This document shows, one piece after another, positions 1-8,420 of a DNA stretch of 42,336 bases. The first letter of the stretch is position 1. Every line of letters starts with the position of its first letter. The position numbers were made by a program, and so were the translations under genes. The DNA lies in NCBI GenBank assembly GCA_937958015.1, contig CALGOA010000010.1:1-42336 (forward strand), written 5' to 3'. The notes under the pieces are model-generated. The model was not told the DNA's origin and searched no databases. It was given only the letters and a program-made list of their open reading frames with translations. Source of the DNA: an uncultured Acidimicrobiales bacterium (GTDB lineage Bacteria; Actinomycetota; Acidimicrobiia; Acidimicrobiales; SZUA-35).

Positions 1-945
1 GGTGGCGCTACCCCACAGAACATCAACGGCAGCGACATAACCGTCAGCGGTCAGGTCAACCTGACCGGTTCGCTCCTCGACTACGACTTCACCCTTCGGG
101 GCGACAGTCTGATCGACGCCGAAGGCAGCCTGCAGAATCACATCATCATGCTCCGCTCGACGGCCAGCTGCGATGGCACCACGGACAATGCTCTCCGCCA
201 GACGGTCGCTTCCTTCACGAACCTGCAGCGGTCCACCGCTCGGGCTCGAAGCATCGACGATCTGAACGATGTGTTCCCCCGCAGCCATCGCTCCGACGGC
301 GACTCGCTGCAGGTCCGCGGATCGATGATCCTGCCCGGGATCGACCAGAACACCATCGGCAACTACGGCATCGTCGTCCTGGGTCTCGAGAGCGGATCGA
401 CCGCTCGCCCAACCGGCGAACTACAGCAACGTGAAATGACCCCGTCCGCCTGCCTCAACCTCGTCGACAAGGCGTCCGAGGTCGGACCGGTCGCTCTCGC
501 CGACGCCACCACAATCTCCGAGATCATCAACGCTGATGAGTATCGGACCGACACCGACCCGGAGATCCTCCGGCTCTACGGTGCATTCTTCCGTCGTGAG
601 CCCGATGTCGAAGGTGCGAAGTACTGGATGAGCGTGAGCCGAGGCGAGCAGGACGGCAAGACCTACTCCAACCTCCAGATCGCACGTTTCTTCACGAACA
701 GCTCCTCGGAGTTCCAGAGTTTCTACGAGGACGCTCCATCCAACGAGGCCTTCCTCACCCGGGTGTACACCAACGTGCTCGGCCGAGACTTCGACGCCGC
801 CGGGTTCGCCTACTGGCTCGACAGTCTGAATGGGACCAACGCGAGCGGCGAGAACCCCACCCGTTTGCAGGGGAACCGGGCCGACGTCGTCTTCTACGTC
901 GCCCTCAGCACGGAGTTCGTGAACGCCAAGCCATATCTGCCCTAA
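1..945 (+). CDS. DUF4214-domain protein, 5' end outside the window
   Basis: The frame is open from base 1 and the codons before the first internal ATG at 148 read as normal protein, so the gene starts upstream and only its last 314 residues are visible. The C-terminal half holds two copies of the DUF4214 signature: LRLYGAFFRREPDVEGAKYW, and later a YTNVLGRDFDAAGFAYWLDSL block. DUF4214 is found in large secreted or surface proteins of bacteria, often with repeats or adhesive modules, and its function is not established. The Ser/Thr/Gly/Asn-rich stretch before it fits a secreted protein. No signal peptide can be judged because the N-terminus is missing. The gene converges on the kinase gene at 1073 and is followed by a long palindrome. 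The domain call is firm; the function is unknown. Confidence 0.8.
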   Translation, partial: GGATPQNINGSDITVSGQVNLTGSLLDYDFTLRGDSLIDAEGSLQNHIIMLRSTASCDGTTDNALRQTVASFTNLQRSTARARSIDDLNDVFPRSHRSDGDSLQVRGSMILPGIDQNTIGNYGIVVLGLESGSTARPTGELQQREMTPSACLNLVDKASEVGPVALADATTISEIINADEYRTDTDPEILRLYGAFFRREPDVEGAKYWMSVSRGEQDGKTYSNLQIARFFTNSSSEFQSFYEDAPSNEAFLTRVYTNVLGRDFDAAGFAYWLDSLNGTNASGENPTRLQGNRADVVFYVALSTEFVNAKPYLP

Positions 946-950
946 CCCTT

Positions 951-1051
951 CTGTCTGCCGACCACTACAAAACCCCCAAATTTCTGCTGGCCGCTACAAG
1001 CTTTGTGGTGGGCAGCAGAAATTTGGGGGGAATGTGGTCTGAGGCAGACAG
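951..1051. repeat. Long imperfect palindrome (element 1 of a repeat family)
   Basis: The two halves are near-perfect inverted copies. CTGTCTGCC (951-959) pairs with GGCAGACAG (1043-1051), CCCCCAAATTTCTGCTG (973-989) pairs with CAGCAGAAATTTGGGGG (1013-1029), and the centre CCGCTACAA / TTGTGGTGG continues the stem with G-T wobbles around a tiny loop. Lying between convergent genes it could act as a bidirectional terminator. A related element at 13440-13553 lies between divergent genes, so termination is unlikely to be the general role. A REP/MITE-like or structured-RNA element is the alternative. Confidence 0.8.
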
Positions 1052-1072
1052 AACGGAAAGACGACGAGCCGG

Positions 1073-2269
1073 CTACGGCTCGACGAGTCCGGCGGTAAAC
1101 ACCACCGATTCTCTGGACGGTGCCAAGGTGAAACTGAACGTGGCCCCCTCGCCGAGTGTTGAGGTGGCCGTCACCACTCCGCCGTGTCGTTCGACGATCC
1201 GGCGGCAGACCGAGAGTCCAATCCCGCTACCCGCGTAGTCGGTTCGAGCATGGAGACGTTGGAAAGGTCCGAAGATCTTGTCGGCGTACTCCTGCTCGAA
1301 CCCGATCCCGTTGTCTGTAACCGAGATGCGATGGACGGGGTGGCCGTGATCCAGCTTCACTCGCACGATCGGAGCTACGTCAGGACGGTGGAACTTCAGA
1401 GCGTTGCCGATCAGGTTTTGGAAGACCTGTCGAAGTTGGACTGGATCACAGATGACGACCGGCAACTGATCCAGCTCGACGGTTGCGCCGGTCTCCTCGA
1501 TCACCAGCTCGAGATCTGAGATCGCCATGGCAACGATTTGATTGAGGTCGGTCTCCATCACCTCGCCGGCACGGCTGGTGACCCGGGCATAGTCGAGCAA
1601 AGAATTAACCAACTGCTGCATCCTGCTGGAGGCCGAGCCGATTCGGGCCAGATAGTCCTGGCCTCGCTCGTCCAGTTCGTCGGAGTACTTGTGGCTCAAT
1701 CGTTCGGAAAAGGCTGAGATCTTGCGGAGTGGTTCCTGCAGATCGTGGCTGGCGATGTGGGCAAAGTCCTGAAGGTCCCGGTTGCTGTCAGCTAGCAGCG
1801 CATTCGCTGCTCGAAGTTGTTCCTGAGCCAGAAACTCCTCGGTCCGGTCACGTCCCAGGCCGATGACGGCAACCAACTCGCGGTCGCTGTTGAACAGACC
1901 CTTGTAGATCACCTCGAACGTCCGGCCGCCTCCATCGGTGAAGTGCATGTTCGTCGCCGGCTCATCTGGGGACAGGTCTCGAAAGCGCTGTTGGCGAAGC
2001 TCGGCGATCTGCATACGCCGAGGGCTGTTCGAGATGTCGGTCAGGTTCTTGCCAACTGCAACCATCGACGTCGATTCGATCGAGTCCAGAAAGAGCCGGT
2101 TTCCGTACAACACCGTTCCGTCCGGACTCAGGATCACAATCCGATCGGGAAGGTCGTCGATGATGGCTTTGAACGGCGCATCAGGGTCATCGGGGGGAAG
2201 GCCTCCAAGCTCACCGGAGTTCTGGAACACCGCACGAAGTGCCGCGAACCGTTGATCAGACGCCAACAC
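1073..2269 (-). CDS. PAS-domain sensor histidine kinase (phytochrome-kinase type)
   Basis: A 398-residue soluble kinase with no membrane segment. It has a PAS domain at about 35-145, a short coiled linker, a HisKA dimerisation domain with the phosphoacceptor His175 in HIASHDLQEPLRKI, and a C-terminal HATPase domain with N-box NLIGNALKF, G1 box DNGIGF and G2 box GSGIGLSVCRRIVERHGG. The HDLQEPLRK box is typical of the kinase module of bacterial phytochromes and related cytosolic kinases, but no GAF/PHY photosensory region is present, so the signal is unknown. The chosen start is a GTG at 2269, which overlaps the stop of the preceding gene by 14 bases in another frame and implies translational coupling. 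Its partners are probably the two receiver proteins encoded just upstream. Confidence 0.88.
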   Translation of the reverse strand: MLASDQRFAALRAVFQNSGELGGLPPDDPDAPFKAIIDDLPDRIVILSPDGTVLYGNRLFLDSIESTSMVAVGKNLTDISNSPRRMQIAELRQQRFRDLSPDEPATNMHFTDGGGRTFEVIYKGLFNSDRELVAVIGLGRDRTEEFLAQEQLRAANALLADSNRDLQDFAHIASHDLQEPLRKISAFSERLSHKYSDELDERGQDYLARIGSASSRMQQLVNSLLDYARVTSRAGEVMETDLNQIVAMAISDLELVIEETGATVELDQLPVVICDPVQLRQVFQNLIGNALKFHRPDVAPIVRVKLDHGHPVHRISVTDNGIGFEQEYADKIFGPFQRLHARTDYAGSGIGLSVCRRIVERHGGVVTATSTLGEGATFSFTLAPSRESVVFTAGLVEP

Positions 2270-4364
2270 GGTGAGCCTCCAACAGCTCGGTCAGGGCCTC
2301 AAACGCGACCGGTTTTGAGAACAGGTACCCCTGTCCGAAGTCGTAGCCAAAGCTTCGAACCGCTCGCTCTTCGTGCTCGTCTTCGATTCCCTCCGCAACG
2401 GTGCGTAGTCCGAGACTCCTGGCGATGACCACGACCGCACGCAACAAACCAGCACCGGCGGGTTCACCGTGCCGGGTTACAAACGACCGGTCCGCCTTCA
2501 GCGTGTCGAGGGGCAGAAGATGTAGATAACTGAGCGAGGAGTAGCCGGTTCCGAAGTCGTCGAGGGCCAGCTTCACATCGAGATCCCGCAGTTCGTTGAG
2601 CACGCGAATCGCCCGTTCCACATGTCCGACCATGACGCTCTCGGTCACCTCGAGAGTTAGAGATCCGGGAGCGAGCCCCGAGTCGAGCAACAGCCCGCGA
2701 GTGTTCTGCACGAGCAGCTTGTCCTCCAATTGCCGGGTGCTGAGGTTCACGCTGACGCTTAGCGGTCGACCGAGATGCCGTTGCAGGTTGGCGGTGTCAT
2801 GCACCGCACGGTTCATGACCGAACGTCCCAGCTGTTCGATCATGCCGGCGTCCTCTGCGATTGCGATGAACACGTCCGGCGTTACGACGCCGTGATCGGG
2901 GTGGGTCCAGCGAGCCAGCGCTTCGAAGCCTCGGATCGATCGGTCACTCAGGTTTATGATCGGTTGATAGGCGATGCCGATTCCACCCTCGGCGAGGCTG
3001 GCCCGCAGGTCCTGCTCCAGCCGAAGTCGTTGCAGCGCGGTGTCATGCATCGACACCTCAAAGATGGACATCCGATTTTTGCCCTGAGCTTTGGCGTTGT
3101 ACATCGCTACGTCCGCATTGCGCAGCAGTTCGTCGGATATCAATCCGCCATCTGCAAGGGCCACACCGGCGCTACCTGAAGCAATCATTGGCAGACCACC
3201 CAGTTCAACCGGCTCGGAAAGGGCCTCTACCAGTCGATGGGCAATCTCGGCGGCCGCTTCGACGGAGGTGACGGTGTGAAGGAACACGGCGAATTCGTCG
3301 CCGCCCAGTCGGGCCACGGTGTCACTGGTGCGGACGCAGTCGAGAAGGCGGCCGGCCACGATCGCCAACAGTTCGTCTCCCGCCTCGTGACCGAACGTGT
3401 CATTGACCAGTTTGAAGTTGTCCAGATCAACGAAGATGAGGGCTGCCACTTCCCCGTCGATCGCCGCCGACCGCAGCCGGTTGTCGATCTTGTCCTTGAG
3501 AAACGTTCGATTGGCAAGACCGGTGAGCGGATCATGGAACGCCTGATATTCGAGCTGTTCCGACATTGCTTTTCGTTCCGTGACATCTCGAACGATCACG
3601 CTCCAAAAGCGTTGATCACCCGAGATCCACGAACTGACAGTCAGCTCTACCGGTACCAAACGACCCGAACGGTGAATGATCTGAGCCTCGATGGGTTTGG
3701 AGTTGACCGACTGGCCCACCGGGGGGTTGAGACGGCCGTCTTCGGAGTCGATATTGAGGACGTCGCCCAACCGATGCACGCTGGCATCGTTGAGAAACTC
3801 GAGGCAGGAACGATCCGTCAGCTCATCGATCGGCCGGCCCACCAGTTTCGAAGTGGCGCGGTTCGCCGCCAGCACGATCCCCGAGTTATCGAGCAGCACG
3901 ATGCCATCGGTCGCTGACTCCACCACGGACCGGAAGCGAGCTTCAGATTCGCGTAGGCTCGTCATCACTGCGGCGTTGCCGATCGCATACCGGATCGATC
4001 GTTCGATCTGCTCAGCGTTGAATCGGCCCTTGACAAGAAAGTCCTCGGCCCCGAGCGCCAGAGCCTGGCGGTCGGCCTCGCCGTCGACCTGACCGGTCAA
4101 CATTATGCAGGGCACCGACAGACCGGACGCGGTGAAGTGACGGATCACGTCGAGGCCGGTGTGGGGGCCAAGACGAAAATCAACCAGCGACACATCGAAC
4201 CGCTCCAGGCCCCCGTTGGCTTGCAACGTGCGGACCTCCTCGAGCCCTTTGCACCACGTCAGCTTGTAGGCAGTCCCATCGACCTCCTCGAAAACTTCGG
4301 ACGTCAGCAAGTAGTCGTCCTCGTCGTCCTCGACGAGAAGAACCTCGATGATCCGCTCTGTCAT
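2256..4364 (-). CDS. Response regulator with PAS, GGDEF and EAL domains (c-di-GMP turnover)
   Basis: A 702-residue cytosolic protein. The N-terminal receiver domain has the acidic cluster EDDEDD and phosphoacceptor Asp62 (LVDFRLG). A PAS domain lies at about 138-265. The diguanylate cyclase domain keeps GGDEF at 354-358 and an inhibitory-site motif RTSD at 345-348. The phosphodiesterase domain starts near 450 with EAL at 481-483, followed by SVNLS, LEVTES, DDFGTGYSSL, the Lys of LKADRS, AEGIE and the Gln of GQGY. All metal and catalytic positions visible to me are intact, so both activities are possible, and phosphorylation of Asp62 may set the balance. It is the middle gene of the operon, starts 5 bases after the upstream stop, and overlaps the kinase gene. 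Whether synthesis or breakdown of c-di-GMP dominates cannot be read from sequence. Confidence 0.92.
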   Translation of the reverse strand: MTERIIEVLLVEDDEDDYLLTSEVFEEVDGTAYKLTWCKGLEEVRTLQANGGLERFDVSLVDFRLGPHTGLDVIRHFTASGLSVPCIMLTGQVDGEADRQALALGAEDFLVKGRFNAEQIERSIRYAIGNAAVMTSLRESEARFRSVVESATDGIVLLDNSGIVLAANRATSKLVGRPIDELTDRSCLEFLNDASVHRLGDVLNIDSEDGRLNPPVGQSVNSKPIEAQIIHRSGRLVPVELTVSSWISGDQRFWSVIVRDVTERKAMSEQLEYQAFHDPLTGLANRTFLKDKIDNRLRSAAIDGEVAALIFVDLDNFKLVNDTFGHEAGDELLAIVAGRLLDCVRTSDTVARLGGDEFAVFLHTVTSVEAAAEIAHRLVEALSEPVELGGLPMIASGSAGVALADGGLISDELLRNADVAMYNAKAQGKNRMSIFEVSMHDTALQRLRLEQDLRASLAEGGIGIAYQPIINLSDRSIRGFEALARWTHPDHGVVTPDVFIAIAEDAGMIEQLGRSVMNRAVHDTANLQRHLGRPLSVSVNLSTRQLEDKLLVQNTRGLLLDSGLAPGSLTLEVTESVMVGHVERAIRVLNELRDLDVKLALDDFGTGYSSLSYLHLLPLDTLKADRSFVTRHGEPAGAGLLRAVVVIARSLGLRTVAEGIEDEHEERAVRSFGYDFGQGYLFSKPVAFEALTELLEAHRVGV

Positions 4365-4369
4365 GGGGC

Positions 4370-4813
4370 CTAGCTGCCCACGGGAAGTCGCACGGTCTCA
4401 AGCCAGTACGAGTAGAGGTTGTGCAGGATCTTCACCAGATCACTGAACGAGTCCGGCTTAGTGATGAATGAGTTGACGCCCAGGCTGTACACCTCTGCCA
4501 CTTCTTCAGGCGAGCTGGAGGTGGTGAAGACCACAACGGGCACGTGACGGAGTTCGGGGTCTTTGCGGATCTCGGCTAACGCCTGCTTACCGTCTTTTCG
4601 GGGCATGTTGAGGTCGAGCACTACGAGCACAGGATTCGGCGAACGGTAGCTTCGGAGTGCGTCGAGCAACTCCTGACCATCATCCACGGTGACCAACAGC
4701 TCCTCGAGGCCCAGCTCCTCAGCGGCCTCGGTAGCCATCAGCCGGTCGTCGGGATCGTCGTCAGCAAGAAAGATCAGGGCGGCCTGGGGGTTCACAACGG
4801 GACCTTTCAACAT
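4370..4813 (-). CDS. Single-domain response regulator, Rcp1-like
   Basis: A stand-alone receiver domain of 147 residues with the acidic pocket ADDDPDD, phosphoacceptor Asp67 in VVLDLNMPRKDG, the switch Ser/Thr region VVFTTSS and conserved Lys in FITKP. It resembles the small CheY-like proteins that partner phytochrome-type kinases (Rcp1 family), which matches the HDLQEPLRK-type kinase two genes downstream. I place the start at the ATG ending at 4813 because GGAG sits 6 bases upstream. The frame stays open to a GTG at 4879, and a GTG at 4795 with AAAGG is another option. As the first gene of a three-gene minus-strand operon it probably shuttles phosphate between the kinase and the GGDEF-EAL regulator, or to an output elsewhere; this is inference. 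Confidence 0.88.
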   Translation of the reverse strand: MLKGPVVNPQAALIFLADDDPDDRLMATEAAEELGLEELLVTVDDGQELLDALRSYRSPNPVLVVLDLNMPRKDGKQALAEIRKDPELRHVPVVVFTTSSSPEEVAEVYSLGVNSFITKPDSFSDLVKILHNLYSYWLETVRLPVGS

Positions 4814-5089
4814 CAACAGCTCCGACCGATCGGACCGGGACCACAGCATGGATCTAGCTGCTTGTTGATCCATCGGCACGATGGGAGCTATCCTGAACCT
4901 TTCCGATGAGAGAACTACGGTTTGCTAGCTGTAGCTAATGTCACTGCTAACTATCGCGACCAATCACCAGGCTCGATCGTCAGAAGATCCGTGGGCGATG
5001 CCTGCTCCACGCCGCCTGCAGGCATCGCTCACAACTCCACCCCGCCCTTTCGACTTCTTTCTTCGCGACTTCCGGCGGGCCGTTGACGT

Positions 5090-5154
5090 CGGTATGGATG
5101 TGAGCGGCGGCCGTCGCACTTCCGCCGCGCCGGACGCCGCTCGCATCCATACCG
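5090..5154. repeat. 20-bp inverted repeat around a 25-base loop
   Basis: CGGTATGGATGTGAGCGGCG at 5090-5109 is the inverse of CGCCGCTCGCATCCATACCG at 5135-5154, with a single G-T wobble. The loop itself is rich in CCG/GCC. It lies just downstream of the cox operon terminator and has no T-run of its own, so it does not look like a second intrinsic terminator. A structured small RNA, an mRNA-end stabiliser or a protein-binding palindrome are all possible. Confidence 0.75.
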
Positions 5155-5166
5155 AGAAAACGAAAA

Positions 5167-5193
5167 GAGGCCGGGCCCACTGGGCCCGGCCTC
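5167..5193 (-). terminator. Rho-independent terminator of the coxS-coxL-coxM type operon
   Basis: GAGGCCGGGCCC and GGGCCCGGCCTC form a near-perfect GC-rich stem with a three-base loop. Read on the minus strand it is followed directly by TTTTCGTTTTC. It begins 17 bases after the stop codon of the FAD subunit gene. Confidence 0.92.
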
Positions 5194-5210
5194 GCGTCGA
5201 TAGGTAGAAA

Positions 5211-6041
5211 CTACTTGTGGCGGCCTTCCGCCTCGGTCAGCGCCCGCTCCACCAGCACCTTCGACAGGTGCGTGCGGTACTCGGCGTCACCATTCAGGTC
5301 ATCGGGAGGGGTACCCCCGTCAGCAGCCTTTTGAGCAGCATCGGCGTGCGACGCACCTGAAGCCAGTGCATCCTCAACCGCACTGGCCCGCATCGGAGTG
5401 GATCCCATATTCACCAGGGATACACCGGCGGAACCGTTGAGCACAGCGGCAACACCGACGATGGCCCAGTCCTGGGCCCGGCGATTGAACTTCTGGTAAC
5501 TCCAGCCAGCCCCGGTCACCTTCGGAACACGGACCTCGGTCAACATCTCATCGTCAGCAAGCGCGTTCTCCAGGAACCCGGTGAAGAAGTCATCGGCAGA
5601 AATGACCCGTTCACCATTCGGACCCTTGGCCACGACCGAGCCCTTGAGGGCCAGGAGCGCAGCCGGCAGGTCCGAGGCAGGATCGGCGTGGGCGATTGAC
5701 CCGCCGATCGTGCCTCGGTGACGCACTGAAGGGTCACCAACCTGAGAGGCGCAGTGAGCCAGCAGCGGGACATCCGTCTTGAGAAGATCACTCTTCTCCA
5801 CCGTCATATGACGAGTGAGCGCACCGATGGCGATGTGATCGCCACCGTCGTTGATGTAGGACAGATCCTGAACCCGGCCGATGTCGATGACGACGGTTGG
5901 GTTGGCCAGGCGGAACTTCATGAGCGGGATAAGGCTGTGCCCACCGGCCATGAGTTTCGCTTCGTCGCCGTGTTCGGTGAGTGCAGCGATTGCACCCTCC
6001 GCCGAATCGACGGATACGTAGTCGAACTTTGATGGAATCAT
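5211..6041 (-). CDS. coxM: FAD-binding medium subunit of a molybdenum hydroxylase (CoxM-like)
   Basis: A 276-residue member of the CoxM/xanthine dehydrogenase FAD-subunit family. It shows the two FAD pyrophosphate-binding motifs, AGGHSLIPLMK near residue 32 and TIGGSIAHADPASDLP near residue 110, followed by the C-terminal CO_deh_flav region. In these heterotrimers the medium subunit passes electrons from the 2Fe-2S subunit to its flavin and on to a quinone or other acceptor. Its ATG follows the stop codon of the large-subunit gene with no spacing (TAGATG), so the two are almost certainly translationally coupled. The gene ends the S-L-M operon and is followed by the strong terminator at 5167. 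The cox symbol reflects family likeness; the true substrate is not shown. Confidence 0.9.
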   Translation of the reverse strand: MIPSKFDYVSVDSAEGAIAALTEHGDEAKLMAGGHSLIPLMKFRLANPTVVIDIGRVQDLSYINDGGDHIAIGALTRHMTVEKSDLLKTDVPLLAHCASQVGDPSVRHRGTIGGSIAHADPASDLPAALLALKGSVVAKGPNGERVISADDFFTGFLENALADDEMLTEVRVPKVTGAGWSYQKFNRRAQDWAIVGVAAVLNGSAGVSLVNMGSTPMRASAVEDALASGASHADAAQKAADGGTPPDDLNGDAEYRTHLSKVLVERALTEAEGRHK

Positions 6042-8411
6042 CTATGCACCGGCCTTTGCTTGTTGGATGGTTTTCCAGACCCGCATCGGACTGGCTGGCA
6101 TCTCCATGTCGTTGATGCCGTGATGACTTAGAGCATCGCAGATGCCATTAATGACAGCCGCAGCTGATCCGATCGTGCCCGCCTCACCAACTCCCTTGAC
6201 GCCCATTGGGTTGGACGTGCTCGGCGTGTAGGTGTAGTCGGTCTGAATCGAGGGAACCTCCATCGTCGATGGCACCAGGTAGTCGAGGAACGATGGATTC
6301 TTGCATTGACCATCCTCGTCGTACACGGCCCCTTCGAACAGGGCCTGAGCGACACCCTGAACGATGCCGCCGTGGACCTGCCCTTCGACGATCAGCGGAT
6401 TGACCTGATTGCCACAGTCATCGACGGCGATGTAGTCGAGTAGTTCGACCTCACCGGTGTTTTCGTCTACCTCGAGCACTGCGATGTGGGTACCGAACGG
6501 GAAGGCGAAGTTCGGCGGATCGAAGACCATCTGCTCGTTGATGTTCGGTTCCATGCCATCGGGCAGGTTGTGAGCGGTGAAGGCGCCGTACGCAACTTCC
6601 TGAATGAGCAGGCCCTTGTCGGGCGAACCCTTCACACCGAAGCGTCCACCCTCGAACTCGAGGTCGTCGGGGTTGGCCTCCAACTGATGGGCGGCGATCA
6701 GGCGAGCCTTGTCGATCACCTTGTCACACGCCATCGAGATGGCAACACCACCGACCGCAAGCGACCGTGACCCGTACGTGTCCAGGCCTAGCGGACTGAT
6801 CGCCGTATCGCTGTGCAACACCTCAACGTCATCGGGATCGACGCCGAGTTTGTCGGCCACGATCATCGACCACGAGGTCTCATGACCTTGACCGTGGGGC
6901 GTGGAGCCGCTGACGACCTCGACCTTGCCGGTCGGAAGCATGCGGACCGTTCCCGCTTCCCAACCGCCAGCGCCGTAGGCGAGACCGGCGAGAGCCCGGC
7001 TGGGAGCAAGACCACAGATCTCCACATAGGTGCACATGCCGATGCCCAGTTGCTTGGACTCGCCTGCGTCGCGGCGACGCTGCTGCTCGGCCCGAAGGTC
7101 CGACAGCTTGGCCATGTTCACGGCCATGTCGAGGTTCGGGCTGTAGTTGCCACTGTCAAATACGAGCGTCGAAGCGACCTCGAGATTCTCGAAGGCGTCT
7201 CCGCCTCCCAGGTAGTTGCGACGGCGGATCTCCTCGGGGGTTACTCCCACCTCACGAGCCAGCATGTCCATGGCCCGTTCGATGGCATAGGAAGCCTCGG
7301 GTCGACCTGCACCGCGGTAGGCGTCGGTGGGGGTGAGGTTCGTGAACCAGCCATCGCAGGTGAATCCGAACGCCGGGACGTCGTAGACACCGGTGTAGAG
7401 GAAGCTGCCCAGAAGCGGAACGCCGGGAGTGATGAGCATCATGTAGGCGCCCATGTCGGCATCGAGATGCACTCGGACGCCGGTGATCTTGCCGTCCTCG
7501 CCGGCGGCGACCTCGATCTTCTGACGCTGGCCTCGACCCTGATGGGTGGAGAAAGCGGCTTCGGAGCGGGTCTCGGTCCAACGGACCGGCCGGCCAAGTT
7601 TGTTGGCCAGAGTGACCGCGAGAAGCTCATCGGGGTTGACGTTCAGCTTGGCGCCGAAACCGCCACCGACCGACGGTGCGATGATTCGCAGTTTGGCCTC
7701 GCTGATGCCGGTGGTAGCTGCGATCATCACCTTCAAGATGTGAGGAATCTGCGAGGACGAATACAGCGTGATCTCGCCGCCGTGGGGAGACGGAACCGCA
7801 AGGACCCCGCGGGGCTCCATGGCCGAGGGAATCAAACGTTGCTGTATGAACTCGCCGGTGACGGTGTGCGCCGCATTGGCGAACGCATCGTTGACCCCAT
7901 CGGGGTTGGGTTCGAGGGCCCAATGGAAGGCCTTGTTGGTGGCGTGTTCGCTGTGGGCCACCTTCTGATCGGCCACCGCATCTTCGACGCTGGCTACGAC
8001 CGGAAGCGGGGTGTAATCGACTTCGACCAGCTCGGCCGCATCGGCGGCCTGATAGCGGGTCTCGGCCAGCACGACCGCCACGATTTCACCGACGTGATGT
8101 ACCTCGGTGGTCGCAGCCGGGAAGTGCGGCGGATTCACCATGTCTGGCGTCACCGGCCAGGCGCACGGAAGTGGTGCGGCCCAAAGACCCATCTCGGACA
8201 GTTCGGTACCGGTGTACACCGCATGGACACCCGGCATGGCCTTGGCGTCATCGGTGGCGATCGAACCAACGGTGGCGTGAGCGTACGGTGATCGCACCAT
8301 GCCCATCCACAGCTGACCGACGGCCTGAATGTCGTCGACGAACTTGTTCTCGCCGGTCAGGAGGGCCGGATCCTCCTTGCGCAAACGGGCTGTGCCCATT
8401 ACTGCAGTCAT
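6042..8411 (-). CDS. coxL: Molybdopterin-binding large subunit, form II CoxL-like
   Basis: A 789-residue aldehyde oxidase/xanthine dehydrogenase family catalytic subunit. The N-terminal domain begins LRKEDPALLTGENKFVDD. The active-site loop reads AYRGAGR, the form II (BMS-type) signature, not the VAYRCSFR loop with catalytic Cys that marks genuine form I CO dehydrogenase. The family's catalytic Glu is present in the GVGEAGT motif near the C-terminus. GGGFGAK (molybdopterin contact) and GQGHE are also visible. Form II enzymes oxidise uncertain substrates; a few have been reported to use CO slowly, and many probably act on aldehydes, purines or other heterocycles. The gene lies 9 bases after the 2Fe-2S gene and abuts coxM. 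No coxD/E/F/G-type maturation genes are in the window. Confidence 0.93.
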   Translation of the reverse strand: MTAVMGTARLRKEDPALLTGENKFVDDIQAVGQLWMGMVRSPYAHATVGSIATDDAKAMPGVHAVYTGTELSEMGLWAAPLPCAWPVTPDMVNPPHFPAATTEVHHVGEIVAVVLAETRYQAADAAELVEVDYTPLPVVASVEDAVADQKVAHSEHATNKAFHWALEPNPDGVNDAFANAAHTVTGEFIQQRLIPSAMEPRGVLAVPSPHGGEITLYSSSQIPHILKVMIAATTGISEAKLRIIAPSVGGGFGAKLNVNPDELLAVTLANKLGRPVRWTETRSEAAFSTHQGRGQRQKIEVAAGEDGKITGVRVHLDADMGAYMMLITPGVPLLGSFLYTGVYDVPAFGFTCDGWFTNLTPTDAYRGAGRPEASYAIERAMDMLAREVGVTPEEIRRRNYLGGGDAFENLEVASTLVFDSGNYSPNLDMAVNMAKLSDLRAEQQRRRDAGESKQLGIGMCTYVEICGLAPSRALAGLAYGAGGWEAGTVRMLPTGKVEVVSGSTPHGQGHETSWSMIVADKLGVDPDDVEVLHSDTAISPLGLDTYGSRSLAVGGVAISMACDKVIDKARLIAAHQLEANPDDLEFEGGRFGVKGSPDKGLLIQEVAYGAFTAHNLPDGMEPNINEQMVFDPPNFAFPFGTHIAVLEVDENTGEVELLDYIAVDDCGNQVNPLIVEGQVHGGIVQGVAQALFEGAVYDEDGQCKNPSFLDYLVPSTMEVPSIQTDYTYTPSTSNPMGVKGVGEAGTIGSAAAVINGICDALSHHGINDMEMPASPMRVWKTIQQAKAGA

Positions 8412-8420
8412 CTCGTTCTC

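Larger units (their letters stand above)
4814..5210. other. Intergenic region upstream of the signalling operon
   Basis: About 400 bases without a convincing gene. It must contain the promoter of the minus-strand regulator operon. A small palindrome TAGCTGTAGCTA at 4926-4937 lies about 115 bases upstream of the chosen start and is an operator candidate of low confidence. The part beyond 5089 holds a long inverted repeat and the terminator of the cox-type operon, annotated separately. Short open frames here have no ribosome-binding site or protein-like composition. Confidence 0.5.

Noticed and set aside
6813-8291. A 492-codon open frame on the plus strand opposite the molybdenum hydroxylase large subunit
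   Set aside because: It lies fully antisense to a gene with clear cofactor motifs, has no homologous motifs of its own and reflects the base bias of high-GC DNA.
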